A stretch of DNA of 64,000 nt. It comes from Bradyrhizobium sp. 200. Lineage in GTDB: Bacteria; Pseudomonadota; Alphaproteobacteria; Rhizobiales; Xanthobacteraceae. The notes below the pieces were generated by a model that did not search any database, had not been told where the DNA came from, and saw only the letters and a list, made by a program, of their open reading frames with translations. This document shows positions 34,149 through 42,344 of this stretch, in pieces. Positions within the stretch are counted from its first letter, which is position 1. The number at the start of each line of letters is the position of its first letter. The stretch is from contig NZ_CP064689.1 of NCBI RefSeq assembly GCF_023100945.1, positions 2,338,001-2,402,000 on the forward strand, written 5' to 3'. Position numbers and translations under genes: made by a program.

Positions 34149-34430
34149 ATGCGGCTGATCGACGATTGGCAAACGGAACTGCACCGGCTTTGGACGGTGC
34201 GGGCCAGCCTTTTCATGTTCGTTTTAACCGGCGGTGTTGGGCTGTCGGCCTTTTCCGACGTGTTCAATCCATGATGATTCTTCACTCTCAAGGCCGCAGG
34301 CTACGGCCTAATTGGTTTTCTGCGGCCTGTGAAGCAAGTTCTAAAAGGCGGACGCATTGAGCGTACGCAAACCCGCAACTACCGTTGCAAGCGCCCGGCG
34401 GCGTCGAAGGCGGTTGGCAAGGCCATCTGA
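34149..34430 (+). pseudogene. Small phage membrane protein with two tandem in-frame UGA codons
   Basis: ATG 34149 opens MRLIDDWQTELHRLWTVRAS and a membrane helix (FMFVLTGGVGLSAFSDVFNP). Two adjacent TGA codons follow at 34272-34277. The same frame then continues FFTLKAAGYGLIGFLRPVKQ and a basic tail to TGA 34428-34430. The first part matches the small holin-like phage proteins that start LIDDW...LWSVR (DUF7940-like), whose second helix ends in a V-K-Q-type motif. Both TGA codons differ from TGG by one base, so loss of two tryptophans is the simplest explanation. Confidence 0.55.
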
Positions 34431-34501
34431 CGACAGAACCAGACCCGCGAATATAACAGCTAGCGCCCATTTTACCACCACAACCCCAAAGCGAGCAATA
34501 G

Positions 34502-35206
34502 ATGACCGACCTTAACGCCCTCACTGCGGCGAATGCGAAGCGTTGGGCTAACGCCAAGTTGACACGAAGTTTCACGCCGGTTGCCCGCCATCTGGCCGCC
34601 CCAACCGCCAAAGCTCGATACCAGGCGGTTTCGGGCGAAACCGGCGTGCCATGGGCGGTGATTGCCGTCATCCACCAGCGTGAGTGCTCGCAGGATTGGA
34701 CCGGGTCGCTGGCGCAAGGCGATCCCTGGAACAGGGTTTCGGTCCATGTGCCGGCCGGGCGGGGACCGTTCAGATCCTGGGAAGAGGCCGCGATCGATGC
34801 GCTCGTCAATTGCGCCCCCTACGCCGCGCGCAACAAGGACTGGAGCATCGGTCGGACGTTGGCCAAGCTCGAGCAATATAACGGGCTTGGTTACGCCGCG
34901 CGCGGGAGGCCGTCGCCTTACATCTGGTCCGGCACCGATCAGTATCGATCCGGCAAGTATGTCCGCGACGGAGTCTACGATTCGAACGTCGTCGACAGCC
35001 AGCCTGGTTGCGCCGGTCTGTTGATGGCGATGATGGCGCTTGATCCCACTATCACGTTCACGGGTGCGACGATCACGCCAGCGATCACGGCTGCGCCAAG
35101 CTCGACCGAAAAGCCTGCAGCGCCATCCATCGCCAATCCGGCGAAAGGCTCGATCGGCGCGTTTATCGCCAACATCTTCACCGCCATTTTCAGGAGGAAA
35201 TCATGA
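34502..35206 (+). CDS. Phage endolysin, lysozyme-like
   Basis: 234 aa. The catalytic domain (YQAVSGETGVPWAVIAVIHQ, RECSQDWTGSLAQGDPWNRV, SVHVPAGRGPF, SWEEAAIDAL) matches the phage lysozyme family with WxVIAVIHxRE, the glutamate being the likely acid. Middle: YNGLGYAARGRPSPYIWSG. The C-terminal 60 residues are Ala/Pro-rich with an amphipathic basic end (FIANIFTAIFRRKS). Cleaves peptidoglycan at lysis. Overlaps the next gene by ATGA. Confidence 0.82.
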   Translation: MTDLNALTAANAKRWANAKLTRSFTPVARHLAAPTAKARYQAVSGETGVPWAVIAVIHQRECSQDWTGSLAQGDPWNRVSVHVPAGRGPFRSWEEAAIDALVNCAPYAARNKDWSIGRTLAKLEQYNGLGYAARGRPSPYIWSGTDQYRSGKYVRDGVYDSNVVDSQPGCAGLLMAMMALDPTITFTGATITPAITAAPSSTEKPAAPSIANPAKGSIGAFIANIFTAIFRRKS

Positions 35207-35433
35207 TCACTACTTGGAACAAGGCCAAGGCATGGTTCAAGGATTCCGTGACGATCCTCTGGGCGCGCATTCAGTATGTCGTCGGCATCGTTGGCGCCGG
35301 GCTCATCGGGGCGTTCTCGGGATACGACTTCACGCAGCTATCGAGCATGGACGCCAAGTCGGCATTCAAGATGCTGGCCTTTGCAGCGCTCGCTGGCGTG
35401 ATCACCGAAGCCTGCCGCCGCCGGACGCTTTGA
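35203..35433 (+). CDS. Holin-like small membrane protein
   Basis: 76 aa, AGGAGG upstream, overlapping the endolysin stop. Two hydrophobic segments (YVVGIVGAGLIGAFSG; MLAFAALAGVITEA) and a basic end (CRRRTL). Position right after the endolysin suggests membrane permeabilisation or regulation of lysis. Confidence 0.65.
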   Translation: MITTWNKAKAWFKDSVTILWARIQYVVGIVGAGLIGAFSGYDFTQLSSMDAKSAFKMLAFAALAGVITEACRRRTL

Positions 35434-35434
35434 C

Positions 35435-35602
35435 ATGAAGATCGCGTTTGCCCTGCTGGCATGGGCGGCCGTGCTGACCGGCGCATGGGTGATCTGGATG
35501 GCGAGCCAACTCTACCAGGTTCTGCCCGGCGTGTTCGGTGCCGAAGGCTTGGTCGTCGCGTTGGCAATATGGATGACGCTGGAGGCGCGCAAATGTGGAT
35601 GA
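35435..35602 (+). CDS. 55-aa membrane protein in lysis block
   Basis: ATG 35435 lies one base after the stop of the previous gene. Two membrane helices (FALLAWAAVLTGAWVIWMAS; GLVVALAIWMTLEA) and a short charged end. The stop overlaps the next gene by 10 bp. It may be a holin subunit or a lysis regulator. Confidence 0.5.
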   Translation: MKIAFALLAWAAVLTGAWVIWMASQLYQVLPGVFGAEGLVVALAIWMTLEARKCG

Positions 35603-35976
35603 CCATCATCAGTTTCATCGGCGGTCCCGTAATCAAGGGCCTGATCGACGGTTACAAGGCAAAGCTGGCGGCCGGCAACACCACGGAAAAGATCGCGAGT
35701 GAAACGGCATCCGCCGAGATCGCAGCCCAGGTCTCCGAAGCCAACGCCATCATGCAGTATCGCATCGCCGAGATCGGGCACTGGTATGAGCCGGACAAGC
35801 TGATGGGATACTTCGTGGCGATCTATTTTGGCAAGTTGTTGATCTGGGACAAGGTTCTTGGCCTAGGCACAACCGATCCGCTCGCGGGCTTCGCGGCAAT
35901 CGCTTCGAATCTAGTGGTGTCGTTCTATTTCGCCAAGCGAGGTTTCGAGAACGTTGCAAGGATCATCAAGCGATGA
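35593..35976 (+). CDS. Phage holin-like protein, three-helix type
   Basis: 127 aa from ATG 35593 with GGAGG upstream. An N-terminal hydrophobic stretch is followed by a helical region (TASAEIAAQVSEANAIMQYR), WYEPDKLMGYFVAIYFGKLL and a last helix (GFAAIASNLVVSFYFAKRGF). Layout recalls the GTA/phage holins with three transmembrane segments; assigned by pattern and context only. Overlaps the next gene by ATGA. Confidence 0.6.
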   Translation: MWMTIISFIGGPVIKGLIDGYKAKLAAGNTTEKIASETASAEIAAQVSEANAIMQYRIAEIGHWYEPDKLMGYFVAIYFGKLLIWDKVLGLGTTDPLAGFAAIASNLVVSFYFAKRGFENVARIIKR

Positions 35977-36275
35977 CGGAGGTGCAAGCTGCGGATGTCA
36001 GGGCCATCGTCGTCGAGACGCTGGCGGAACAGCAGAGGATTCGTCACGACGATATCGATGCCGTGGTTCTCAAAGCCGTCGCGACGACACTGAACTCGTT
36101 CGGAATCGACGAAGAAGATCGCAAAGATTTGCGCGCTGATTTTCAGCATCTTCGACGTTGGCGAAGAAGCGTCGAGCAGGCACAGAGCTACACCTTCAAG
36201 GCCGTCATCACGGTGATCGTAACCGGCTTTGTCGGCGCGGTGTGGCTCGGCATCAAGGCGACGCTCGGCAAATGA
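35973..36275 (+). CDS. Phage membrane protein, 100 aa
   Basis: Starts in an ATGA overlap. A soluble helical N-terminal part (VRAIVVETLAEQQRIRHDDI, EEDRKDLRADFQHLRRW) and one C-terminal membrane helix (AVITVIVTGFVGAVWLGI). Such proteins are common as the last gene of alphaproteobacterial phage lysis blocks. Function not established. Confidence 0.6.
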   Translation: MTEVQAADVRAIVVETLAEQQRIRHDDIDAVVLKAVATTLNSFGIDEEDRKDLRADFQHLRRWRRSVEQAQSYTFKAVITVIVTGFVGAVWLGIKATLGK

Positions 36276-36327
36276 TCTCTTCAGACCTGCCGAATACCAA
36301 CGATGAACTTGAACTCAGGTGCGACGG

Positions 36328-36756
36328 ATGTATCGGATTCGCGAGGTCGACGGGAATGACGATGACATCGCGGACTCGCTCGCGGAACTTCATCAGTTGA
36401 CGTTTCTTGATACTGCTCCCATTCCAAAATTTGATCAAGGACACTGGTGGCTAGCCTTTCGCGGAACCGAGCCGGTTGCCTTCGCGGGCATCATTCCGTC
36501 CAACCATGTTTTCAATGCAGGCTTTTTTTGCCGCGTTGGCGTGCTGGGCGAGCATTGCGGGCATCGGCTTCAGTTGCGCCTGATGCGAGCCATGGAGGCG
36601 CGTGCGCGTCTGAATGGGTGGTGTTCGATCATCTCCGACACCACCGATAACGTGCACTCAGCCAACAACTTCATTCGCGCAAGGTATCGCTTGTTCAGCC
36701 CCAGGAATCCCTGGGCCTGGCCGCATACGCTTTACTGGTGCAAGGACGTAAAATAG
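36328..36756 (+). CDS. GNAT-family acetyltransferase
   Basis: 142 aa from ATG 36328 with AGGTG upstream; a GTG at 36319 is an alternative. GNAT pattern: HWWLAFRGTEPVAFAGII, then the acetyl-CoA-binding beta4-alpha3 (GFFCRVGVLGEHCGHRLQLR), then SIISDTTDNVHSANNFIRAR. Last gene of the phage block, followed by a strong terminator. Probably modifies a small molecule or protein N-terminus; substrate unknown. Confidence 0.72.
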   Translation: MYRIREVDGNDDDIADSLAELHQLTFLDTAPIPKFDQGHWWLAFRGTEPVAFAGIIPSNHVFNAGFFCRVGVLGEHCGHRLQLRLMRAMEARARLNGWCSIISDTTDNVHSANNFIRARYRLFSPRNPWAWPHTLYWCKDVK

Positions 36757-36792
36757 CGGCCCGTCGGTCGCGTACCTCAAATTACTCTACCC

Positions 36793-36824
36793 GCCCGGTG
36801 GCCTTGTGGCCACCGGGCCCTTTT
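36793..36824 (+). terminator. Rho-independent terminator ending the phage block
   Basis: GCCCGGTGGCC (36793-36803), loop TTGT, GGCCACCGGGC (36808-36818), then CCTTTT and a further T-rich stretch. Perfect 11-bp stem, 36 bp after the acetyltransferase stop. Confidence 0.88.
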
Positions 36825-36951
36825 GCGTTTTTAGGGGCCAGCGCCTCAGCGGCGGAGTAGCCATGCTTGCCGTACGCCTTGATCATTGGCGGTCAGCCGG
36901 TAGACTGGCAGAACTCGGGCGACGCAAACGACGGAGCAGGCGAGGAAACAT

Positions 36952-38175
36952 ATGGCTGGAGGCGTAAAGCCGGGTGCAGGTTCGTTCGCGGGGCCGGATG
37001 CGGAGAGCTATGTCGCGCTGGTCGCGCGTGCCAAATCTCTGATTCCAGAATTACGCGAGCGCGCTTCAAAGACGGAAGAGCTTCGGCGATTGCCGCCGGA
37101 GACCGAGCGTGATTTGCATGACGCCGGCTTGTTCCGGATCGTGCAGCCCAGACGCGTTGGAGGTGCCGAGCTAGACTATGTCGCTCTGGTCGATTGCGCC
37201 GACGCGCTAGGGCAGGCCGACGCTTCCGTGGCGTGGAATTTCGCCAATCTTGCCAGCCATCACTGGATGCTGGGCATGTTTGACCGGCAGGCGCAGGACG
37301 CTGTCTGGGACAGGAATGCCGATGCGCTGATCGCATCGTCTTTCATCTTTCCGGCCGGTCGCGCGACGAAGACCAATGGAGGATATCTCCTTCGTGGTCA
37401 CTGGCCGTTCTCCTCGGGCGTCGAGTCCTGCGACTGGAACATGCTTGCCGGCGTGGTGTCATCGGACGATGAAGCTGACGGCATCGAATACCGGATATTC
37501 CTGCTGAACAGGAGCGACTACAGGATCAATGACACCTGGAATGCGACGGGACTGTGCGGCACCGGATCGAACGACGTATGGGTCGAGGATGCCTTCGTTG
37601 CTGAGAAAATGACCGTCGCGGTCAGCGAGCTGACCGGCGGACCGACGCCGGGAAGCACGATCAACCCGAACGCGCTCTATGCGCTGCCGGTATTCTCTCT
37701 CTTTCCGTACGTGTTGTCGGGGGTCGGCTTGGGTAATGCGCAAGCCTGTCTGAATGACTACGTCGAATTCGCGCGGCACCGCGCTTCGACCTACAATCGT
37801 GCCAAACTCAGCGACCTGCAGACGACCCAAATCAAGATCGCGGAGGCCTCCGCCAAGATCGACGCGGCCCGGCTGGTCATGCGCGCGAACTGCATCGAGG
37901 CGATGGATGATGCAAGGCGTGGGCACATTCCAGATCTTGCGGGCAAGACGCGACTGCGGCGGGATGGCGCTTTTTCGGTAGGCCTCTGCACCGAAGCGGT
38001 ATCGCTGTTGTTCGCGGCAAGCGGTGCGCGCAGCCTGTTCACGTCAGGCGCGCTGCAGCGGCAGTTCCGCGATGCCCATGCGGTGAATTCGCACCTCGCA
38101 TTCAATTTCGATGCGGCGGGAACCAATTATGGACGCGTGGCGCTTGGCCTGCCGTCCGAAAATCTGACGCTCTGA
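36952..38175 (+). CDS. Flavin-dependent monooxygenase, acyl-CoA dehydrogenase fold (oxygenase component)
   Basis: 407 aa with GGCGAGGAAAC upstream. The N-terminal part (AKSLIPELRERASKTEELRR, LHDAGLFRIVQPRRVGGAEL) and middle (GYLLRGHWPFSSGVESCDWN, ATGLCGTGSNDVWVEDAFV) match the HpaH/HsaA group. These use reduced flavin from a partner reductase to hydroxylate aromatic or similar substrates. The partner is encoded 10 bp downstream. Substrate not readable from sequence. Confidence 0.87.
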   Translation: MAGGVKPGAGSFAGPDAESYVALVARAKSLIPELRERASKTEELRRLPPETERDLHDAGLFRIVQPRRVGGAELDYVALVDCADALGQADASVAWNFANLASHHWMLGMFDRQAQDAVWDRNADALIASSFIFPAGRATKTNGGYLLRGHWPFSSGVESCDWNMLAGVVSSDDEADGIEYRIFLLNRSDYRINDTWNATGLCGTGSNDVWVEDAFVAEKMTVAVSELTGGPTPGSTINPNALYALPVFSLFPYVLSGVGLGNAQACLNDYVEFARHRASTYNRAKLSDLQTTQIKIAEASAKIDAARLVMRANCIEAMDDARRGHIPDLAGKTRLRRDGAFSVGLCTEAVSLLFAASGARSLFTSGALQRQFRDAHAVNSHLAFNFDAAGTNYGRVALGLPSENLTL

Positions 38176-38185
38176 GGCCCGGCGG

Positions 38186-38740
38186 ATGTCTGACGCACCC
38201 AAACATCCGGCCGATCCGGCCAACGAATTTGCCAGCGACAACTCGGCGATCGATCCCCGGGACTTTCGCAATGCACTTGGCACGTTTGCCACAGGCGTCA
38301 CCATCGTCACGGCGATGGCGGCGGATGGAAGGCCGTATGGTGTGACCTGCAACTCCTTTGCCTCGGTGTCGCTCAATCCGCCACTGGTCTTGTGGAGTCT
38401 CGGGATGTTTTCTCAAGGACTCACGATCTTTCAGAACGCCAGCCATTTCACGGTCAATGTTCTCGGGGCTTCCCAAGAAGCACTGGCCTCGCAGTTTGCC
38501 AGATCGTCGGACGACAAGTTCGTCGGCGTGAGCTGGACACCGGGGCTTGGCAACGCGCCGGTGCTGACCGACAGCGTCGCCAATTTCCAATGCCGTGCGG
38601 CCAACCGGTATTACGGCGGCGACCACATCATCTTCCTGGGCGCCGTCGAAGCCTACGCCTACAATCGGCAGGAACCCCTGCTGTTTGCGCGCGGCAGCTT
38701 CGGCCGGTTTATTGCCGGAGACGGCAACACGTCATCGTGA
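38186..38740 (+). CDS. Flavin reductase of two-component monooxygenase
   Basis: 184 aa. The flavin-reductase fold shows RNALGTFATGVTIVTAMAAD, GVTCNSFASVSLNPPLVLWS and the FARGSFGRF end. It supplies reduced FMN/FAD to the oxygenase encoded just upstream. Extra 25 N-terminal residues are polar and probably disordered. Confidence 0.9.
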   Translation: MSDAPKHPADPANEFASDNSAIDPRDFRNALGTFATGVTIVTAMAADGRPYGVTCNSFASVSLNPPLVLWSLGMFSQGLTIFQNASHFTVNVLGASQEALASQFARSSDDKFVGVSWTPGLGNAPVLTDSVANFQCRAANRYYGGDHIIFLGAVEAYAYNRQEPLLFARGSFGRFIAGDGNTSS

Positions 38741-38794
38741 GCGGATCGCCGAAGCGCGCTGGATCTTTCGCGGCCCTGCGGTAGACTTGCAATC

Positions 38795-39670
38795 TTAGTT
38801 CTTTGCCATCTCTGCGCGGTACCAGTCGCCAATCTCGCTGGCGGTCATCAATGCCACGCCGTCGTGACCGAGGACATAGTCGAGCAGCGCCTCCAGATAC
38901 TTGATGCGATGCGGCACGCCTGTGATGTAGGGGTGAATTGATATTGCCATGATCCGCGCGTTCGAGGCGCCTTCGAGATATAGCCGGTCGAAGTGATCGG
39001 TGCAGCGTTTCAGGAATTGCTCGGAAGGCAGATGCTGAAGCGCATGGATGACGATATCGTTGGTTTCGACCGAATAGGGGATTGTGGTTATGGTCCCGTG
39101 AGGCGTGGCGATGTCCTGCGGCAGATCGTCGATCACCCAGTCAGCGACGTACTCGATGCCGTTGAGGCGCAGCAGATCGAGGGTTTCCTCGGTCTCCGTG
39201 AGGCCGGGGCTTTCCCATGACCGCGGCGGCTTCCCTGCAAATTTCGAGATCGTCTCGACTGAGCGCTTGATGGCATCCGCCTGGTTTTCGACCTTGTGCA
39301 TCGGCCCCTGCACGAAGCCGTGCCCCATGAACTCGAACCCGGCGTCGAGCGCAGCAGACGCGACGCGCGGATAGGCGTTGCAGACATTGGCGTTGAGCGC
39401 CAATGTTACCGGCATTTGGCGATCGGTCAGCGCCTTGAACTGCCGCCAGAAACCGGCACGCATCCCGTATTCATGCCATGACCAGTTCGGCACGTCGGGC
39501 AATAGCGGCTGTCCCATCGGCGGGCTCAGCACCGTTCGCGGCATGGCGTTCTCGATCCGCCATTCCTCGACATTGAGGATAATCCATACCGCAAGCTTCT
39601 TGCCGCCGGGAAGCGTCAGCCTCGGCCGGTCGATTTGTGCTTGATAGGGAATGCGATCGCTCAGGGCCAC
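38795..39670 (-). CDS. Polysaccharide-deacetylase-family hydrolase
   Basis: 291 aa from GTG 39670, chosen for CAGGAAAG upstream; an ATG at 39733 would overlap the preceding gene by 38 bp. The NodB-like TIM-barrel is seen in LAVWIILNVEEWRIENAMPR, ALNANVCNAYPRVASAALDA, GFEFMGHGFVQGP, RSWESPGLTETEETLDLLR and SIHPYITGVPHR. The DD metal motif is replaced by N-V-E, as in the PuuE/allantoinase-like branch. In this neighbourhood it may hydrolyse an amide or N-acyl compound. Confidence 0.75.
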   Translation of the reverse strand: MALSDRIPYQAQIDRPRLTLPGGKKLAVWIILNVEEWRIENAMPRTVLSPPMGQPLLPDVPNWSWHEYGMRAGFWRQFKALTDRQMPVTLALNANVCNAYPRVASAALDAGFEFMGHGFVQGPMHKVENQADAIKRSVETISKFAGKPPRSWESPGLTETEETLDLLRLNGIEYVADWVIDDLPQDIATPHGTITTIPYSVETNDIVIHALQHLPSEQFLKRCTDHFDRLYLEGASNARIMAISIHPYITGVPHRIKYLEALLDYVLGHDGVALMTASEIGDWYRAEMAKN

Positions 39671-39695
39671 GGCAAGCTTTCCTGGTGTAGATGGC

Positions 39696-40802
39696 CTATT
39701 CGGCGGCCTTGGAACTGGTGGTTGCGCCGGCATTGACTCGTGGCATGACCTTTTCGGCCATCAGGATCATTGACTGGCGTCCGAGTTCGCGGTCCTTCCA
39801 ATCCTTGCCGGCATAGAGCAGCGTGCCGAAAGGCCCGGTCTGTTCCTGAAAAGCCAGCAGTTGATCTGCTACGCTGTCCGGAGTGCCATGAATGATCAGC
39901 TTGTCGCAGATCGACTCCAGCGTCACCTCGTCGTCGGGTTGATCGCGGCGCGTTTTGAACAATTCGATCCGACCACCGCGCTTGAGCTTGGTGAACAGCG
40001 AGCGATAGTAATAGACATAGGGTCCGTTTGGATCGGTGGCGTAGGCTTTCGCCGTTGCTGCGTCCTTGGCGACGAACACGCTCTTGGCAACGCGCCAATT
40101 TGCCGTATCCGCAGGACGGCCGGCGCGTTCGCATCCCTCTACGTATTTCGGCCAGTGGCTTTTCACCCAGGCGGGCATCAGGAAGTTTGCGGAGATCGGC
40201 TCCCAGCCGCGTGCGGCGGCTTCGGTCACCCCTTTTGAGAACGGCGCCACCGCAGTGACTACGATCGGCGGGTGAGGCCGTTGCAGTGGGCGCGGAATGA
40301 AGCCCTGGCCGATGTCTTCGATCAGGGTCTTCTGAACCGATATGTTCCAGAACTGGCCCTGAAGATTATAGGGCGGCTCGCTCGCCCAGATCTCAAGCAC
40401 CTGATTGATCGCCTCAAGGAACATCGCATTCCTGTCCACCTCGAGATTGCCGAACACCTCCGCGTCCGATAGCAGCCCGCCGGGACTGATGCCGAAGATC
40501 AGGCGCCCGTCGAGCATATGATCGAGCATCGCGATCGAGGCTGCAATCGCTGCCGGATGAGCGTTCGGCATGTTGACGGTGCCGGTGCCAAGCTTGATCT
40601 GCCTGGTCGCCGCAGCAAGCCATGCGATGAAAGCTATGCAGGAGGTGATATTCTCGGCCCTGTCGGTGACGTGCTCGCCGACATAGGCTTCGCTGAAGCC
40701 GAGTTCATCAGCCAGCAGGAAAGCCTCGCGGTCCTCCTTGAGCGAAAGCCGCCAATCCTTGTCGACAGGATGGATTGGCATCGTAAAGAACCCAAGCTTC
40801 AT
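39696..40802 (-). CDS. LLM-class flavin-dependent oxidoreductase (luciferase-like)
   Basis: 368 aa from ATG 40802 with GGGGAAGAG upstream. The luciferase-like barrel begins MKLGFFTMPIHPVDKDWRLS, with FSEAYVGEHVTDRAENITSC, LGTGTVNMPNAHPAAIAASI, MLDGRLIFGISPGG and an FMN site. Uses FMNH2 to oxidise an organic substrate; could draw on the flavin reductase at 38186. Followed 25 bp later by the deacetylase-like gene, so likely co-transcribed. Confidence 0.88.
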   Translation of the reverse strand: MKLGFFTMPIHPVDKDWRLSLKEDREAFLLADELGFSEAYVGEHVTDRAENITSCIAFIAWLAAATRQIKLGTGTVNMPNAHPAAIAASIAMLDHMLDGRLIFGISPGGLLSDAEVFGNLEVDRNAMFLEAINQVLEIWASEPPYNLQGQFWNISVQKTLIEDIGQGFIPRPLQRPHPPIVVTAVAPFSKGVTEAAARGWEPISANFLMPAWVKSHWPKYVEGCERAGRPADTANWRVAKSVFVAKDAATAKAYATDPNGPYVYYYRSLFTKLKRGGRIELFKTRRDQPDDEVTLESICDKLIIHGTPDSVADQLLAFQEQTGPFGTLLYAGKDWKDRELGRQSMILMAEKVMPRVNAGATTSSKAAE

Positions 40803-40980
40803 GGTCTGCTCTTCCCCAAAGGCAGGCTTTTTGATTTGGCACAGAACGTGCGTCGTTCGCCGCACGAAAACAAGCTCAAAGTCGAAATAATCACCCGACA
40901 ACAAACTTGACCTTTGGCAGTCTCAGCCGTCTAATCCCGCGAAAATGCCGATCGTGTGGGCCGGGGAGGTCACGCCAAAA

Positions 40981-41862
40981 ATGAAAGCCTCGGCTTTCGC
41001 TTACGCCCGCGCAACCAGCGTCGTAAATGCGCTGGAATTGCTGACCGCGCATGGTGAGAGGGCCAAGGTGTTGTCGGGCGGCCAGAGCCTGCTGCCGGCG
41101 ATGAATCTCCGCTTACTCTCGCCCGAACTCATTATCGATATCGGCGAGTTGGCCGAGTTGCGTGGGGTTGCGGTGAAGGGAGGCGTCATCACCATCGGTG
41201 CGCTGACACGCCACGTCGATCTGTTGAAATCTCCGGAAATTGCGGCCCACGCGCCTTTGCTGAGGGATGCAGTCACTCATGTCGCCCATCCCGCGATCCG
41301 CAACCGCGGAACCATTGGGGGGAGCCTTGCGCAGGCAGATCCAGCTTCGGAGCTGCCGGCCTGCATGCTGACGCTTGGCGCGACCATTGTTGTTCGCGGG
41401 CCGAGCCGCGAGCGGCGGATTGCGGCAAACCAGTTCTTTGCCGGTATCTACGAAACCGCGCTGACGCCGCAGGAACTGTTGGTCGCTGTCGAGTTGCCGG
41501 TGACCCCAAAGAATTCGACGCATTTCTTTCATGAGTTCGCCCGCCGACATGGCGACTATGCGATCGTCGGCCTCGCAGCACAAGCCCTCGTCAAGGATGG
41601 GCAGTTCGCCGATCTTCGCCTTGGCTTCTTTGCCGTCGGTGATCGTCCTTTGCTAGCCAGAGCCGCCGGCAAACTGGTCGATGTCGACATTACGTCGACC
41701 GTGTTGTCCGAGGCGTCTTCTGCACTGGATGATGAGCTCGACCCTCTGGAGGATCAACAGGCGACACCCGCCATGCGCCGGCATCTGGCGAAGGTCCTGT
41801 TGGCGCGTTGCGTATCCTCGCTGCTCGATCGCTCTGATCTCCGCGCGGGAGCATCAGCGTGA
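40981..41862 (+). CDS. Molybdenum hydroxylase FAD subunit (CoxM-like)
   Basis: 293 aa from ATG 40981 with GAGG upstream. FAD-binding PCMH motifs: VLSGGQSLLPAMNLRLLSPE, IGALTRHVDLLKSP and the TIGGSLAQADPASELPA loop. It carries electrons from the iron-sulfur subunit to an acceptor. First gene of a three-subunit operon, overlapping the next by GTGA. Confidence 0.92.
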   Translation: MKASAFAYARATSVVNALELLTAHGERAKVLSGGQSLLPAMNLRLLSPELIIDIGELAELRGVAVKGGVITIGALTRHVDLLKSPEIAAHAPLLRDAVTHVAHPAIRNRGTIGGSLAQADPASELPACMLTLGATIVVRGPSRERRIAANQFFAGIYETALTPQELLVAVELPVTPKNSTHFFHEFARRHGDYAIVGLAAQALVKDGQFADLRLGFFAVGDRPLLARAAGKLVDVDITSTVLSEASSALDDELDPLEDQQATPAMRRHLAKVLLARCVSSLLDRSDLRAGASA

Positions 41863-42344
41863 CGACGGCGGTTGCGATTTCGCTTGTTGTCAATGGTGAG
41901 CGTGTTGAAGCAAATGTATTGCCGCGCCTGAACCTGGCGGATTTTCTTCGCGAGCATCTTAGGCTGACCGGCACGCATGTCGGTTGCGAGCACGGAGTGT
42001 GCGGCGCGTGCACGGTCCGCATCAATGGCGATATCGTCCGTTCCTGCCTGCTGCTTGCGGTGCAGACGCACAATGCGACGGTTGAGACGATCGAGGGGGT
42101 CTCCGACAGCGGCGAGATTGACGATTTGCAATCTGCATTCCGGGAACGCAACGCATTGCAATGCGGCTTCTGTACGCCGGGAATGCTGATCGCGGCGCAG
42201 GACCTGCTGAAGCAATCGCCGTGTCCGGATCGAGAGCAGATTCGCGAACATCTTTCCGGTAACTATTGCCGCTGTACGGGCTATCAGGCCATCGTCGACG
42301 CCATCGAGACCACAGCGCGGGTGCGCGCCGGACGCTCGCAATGA
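41859..42344 (+). CDS. Molybdenum hydroxylase [2Fe-2S] subunit (CoxS-like)
   Basis: 161 aa from GTG 41859. First cluster: GCEHGVCGACTV...RSCL; second cluster: QCGFCTPGM and NYCRCTGY. Canonical spacing for small subunits of the xanthine oxidase family. Overlaps both neighbours, indicating a tightly coupled operon. Confidence 0.95.
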   Translation: MTTAVAISLVVNGERVEANVLPRLNLADFLREHLRLTGTHVGCEHGVCGACTVRINGDIVRSCLLLAVQTHNATVETIEGVSDSGEIDDLQSAFRERNALQCGFCTPGMLIAAQDLLKQSPCPDREQIREHLSGNYCRCTGYQAIVDAIETTARVRAGRSQ

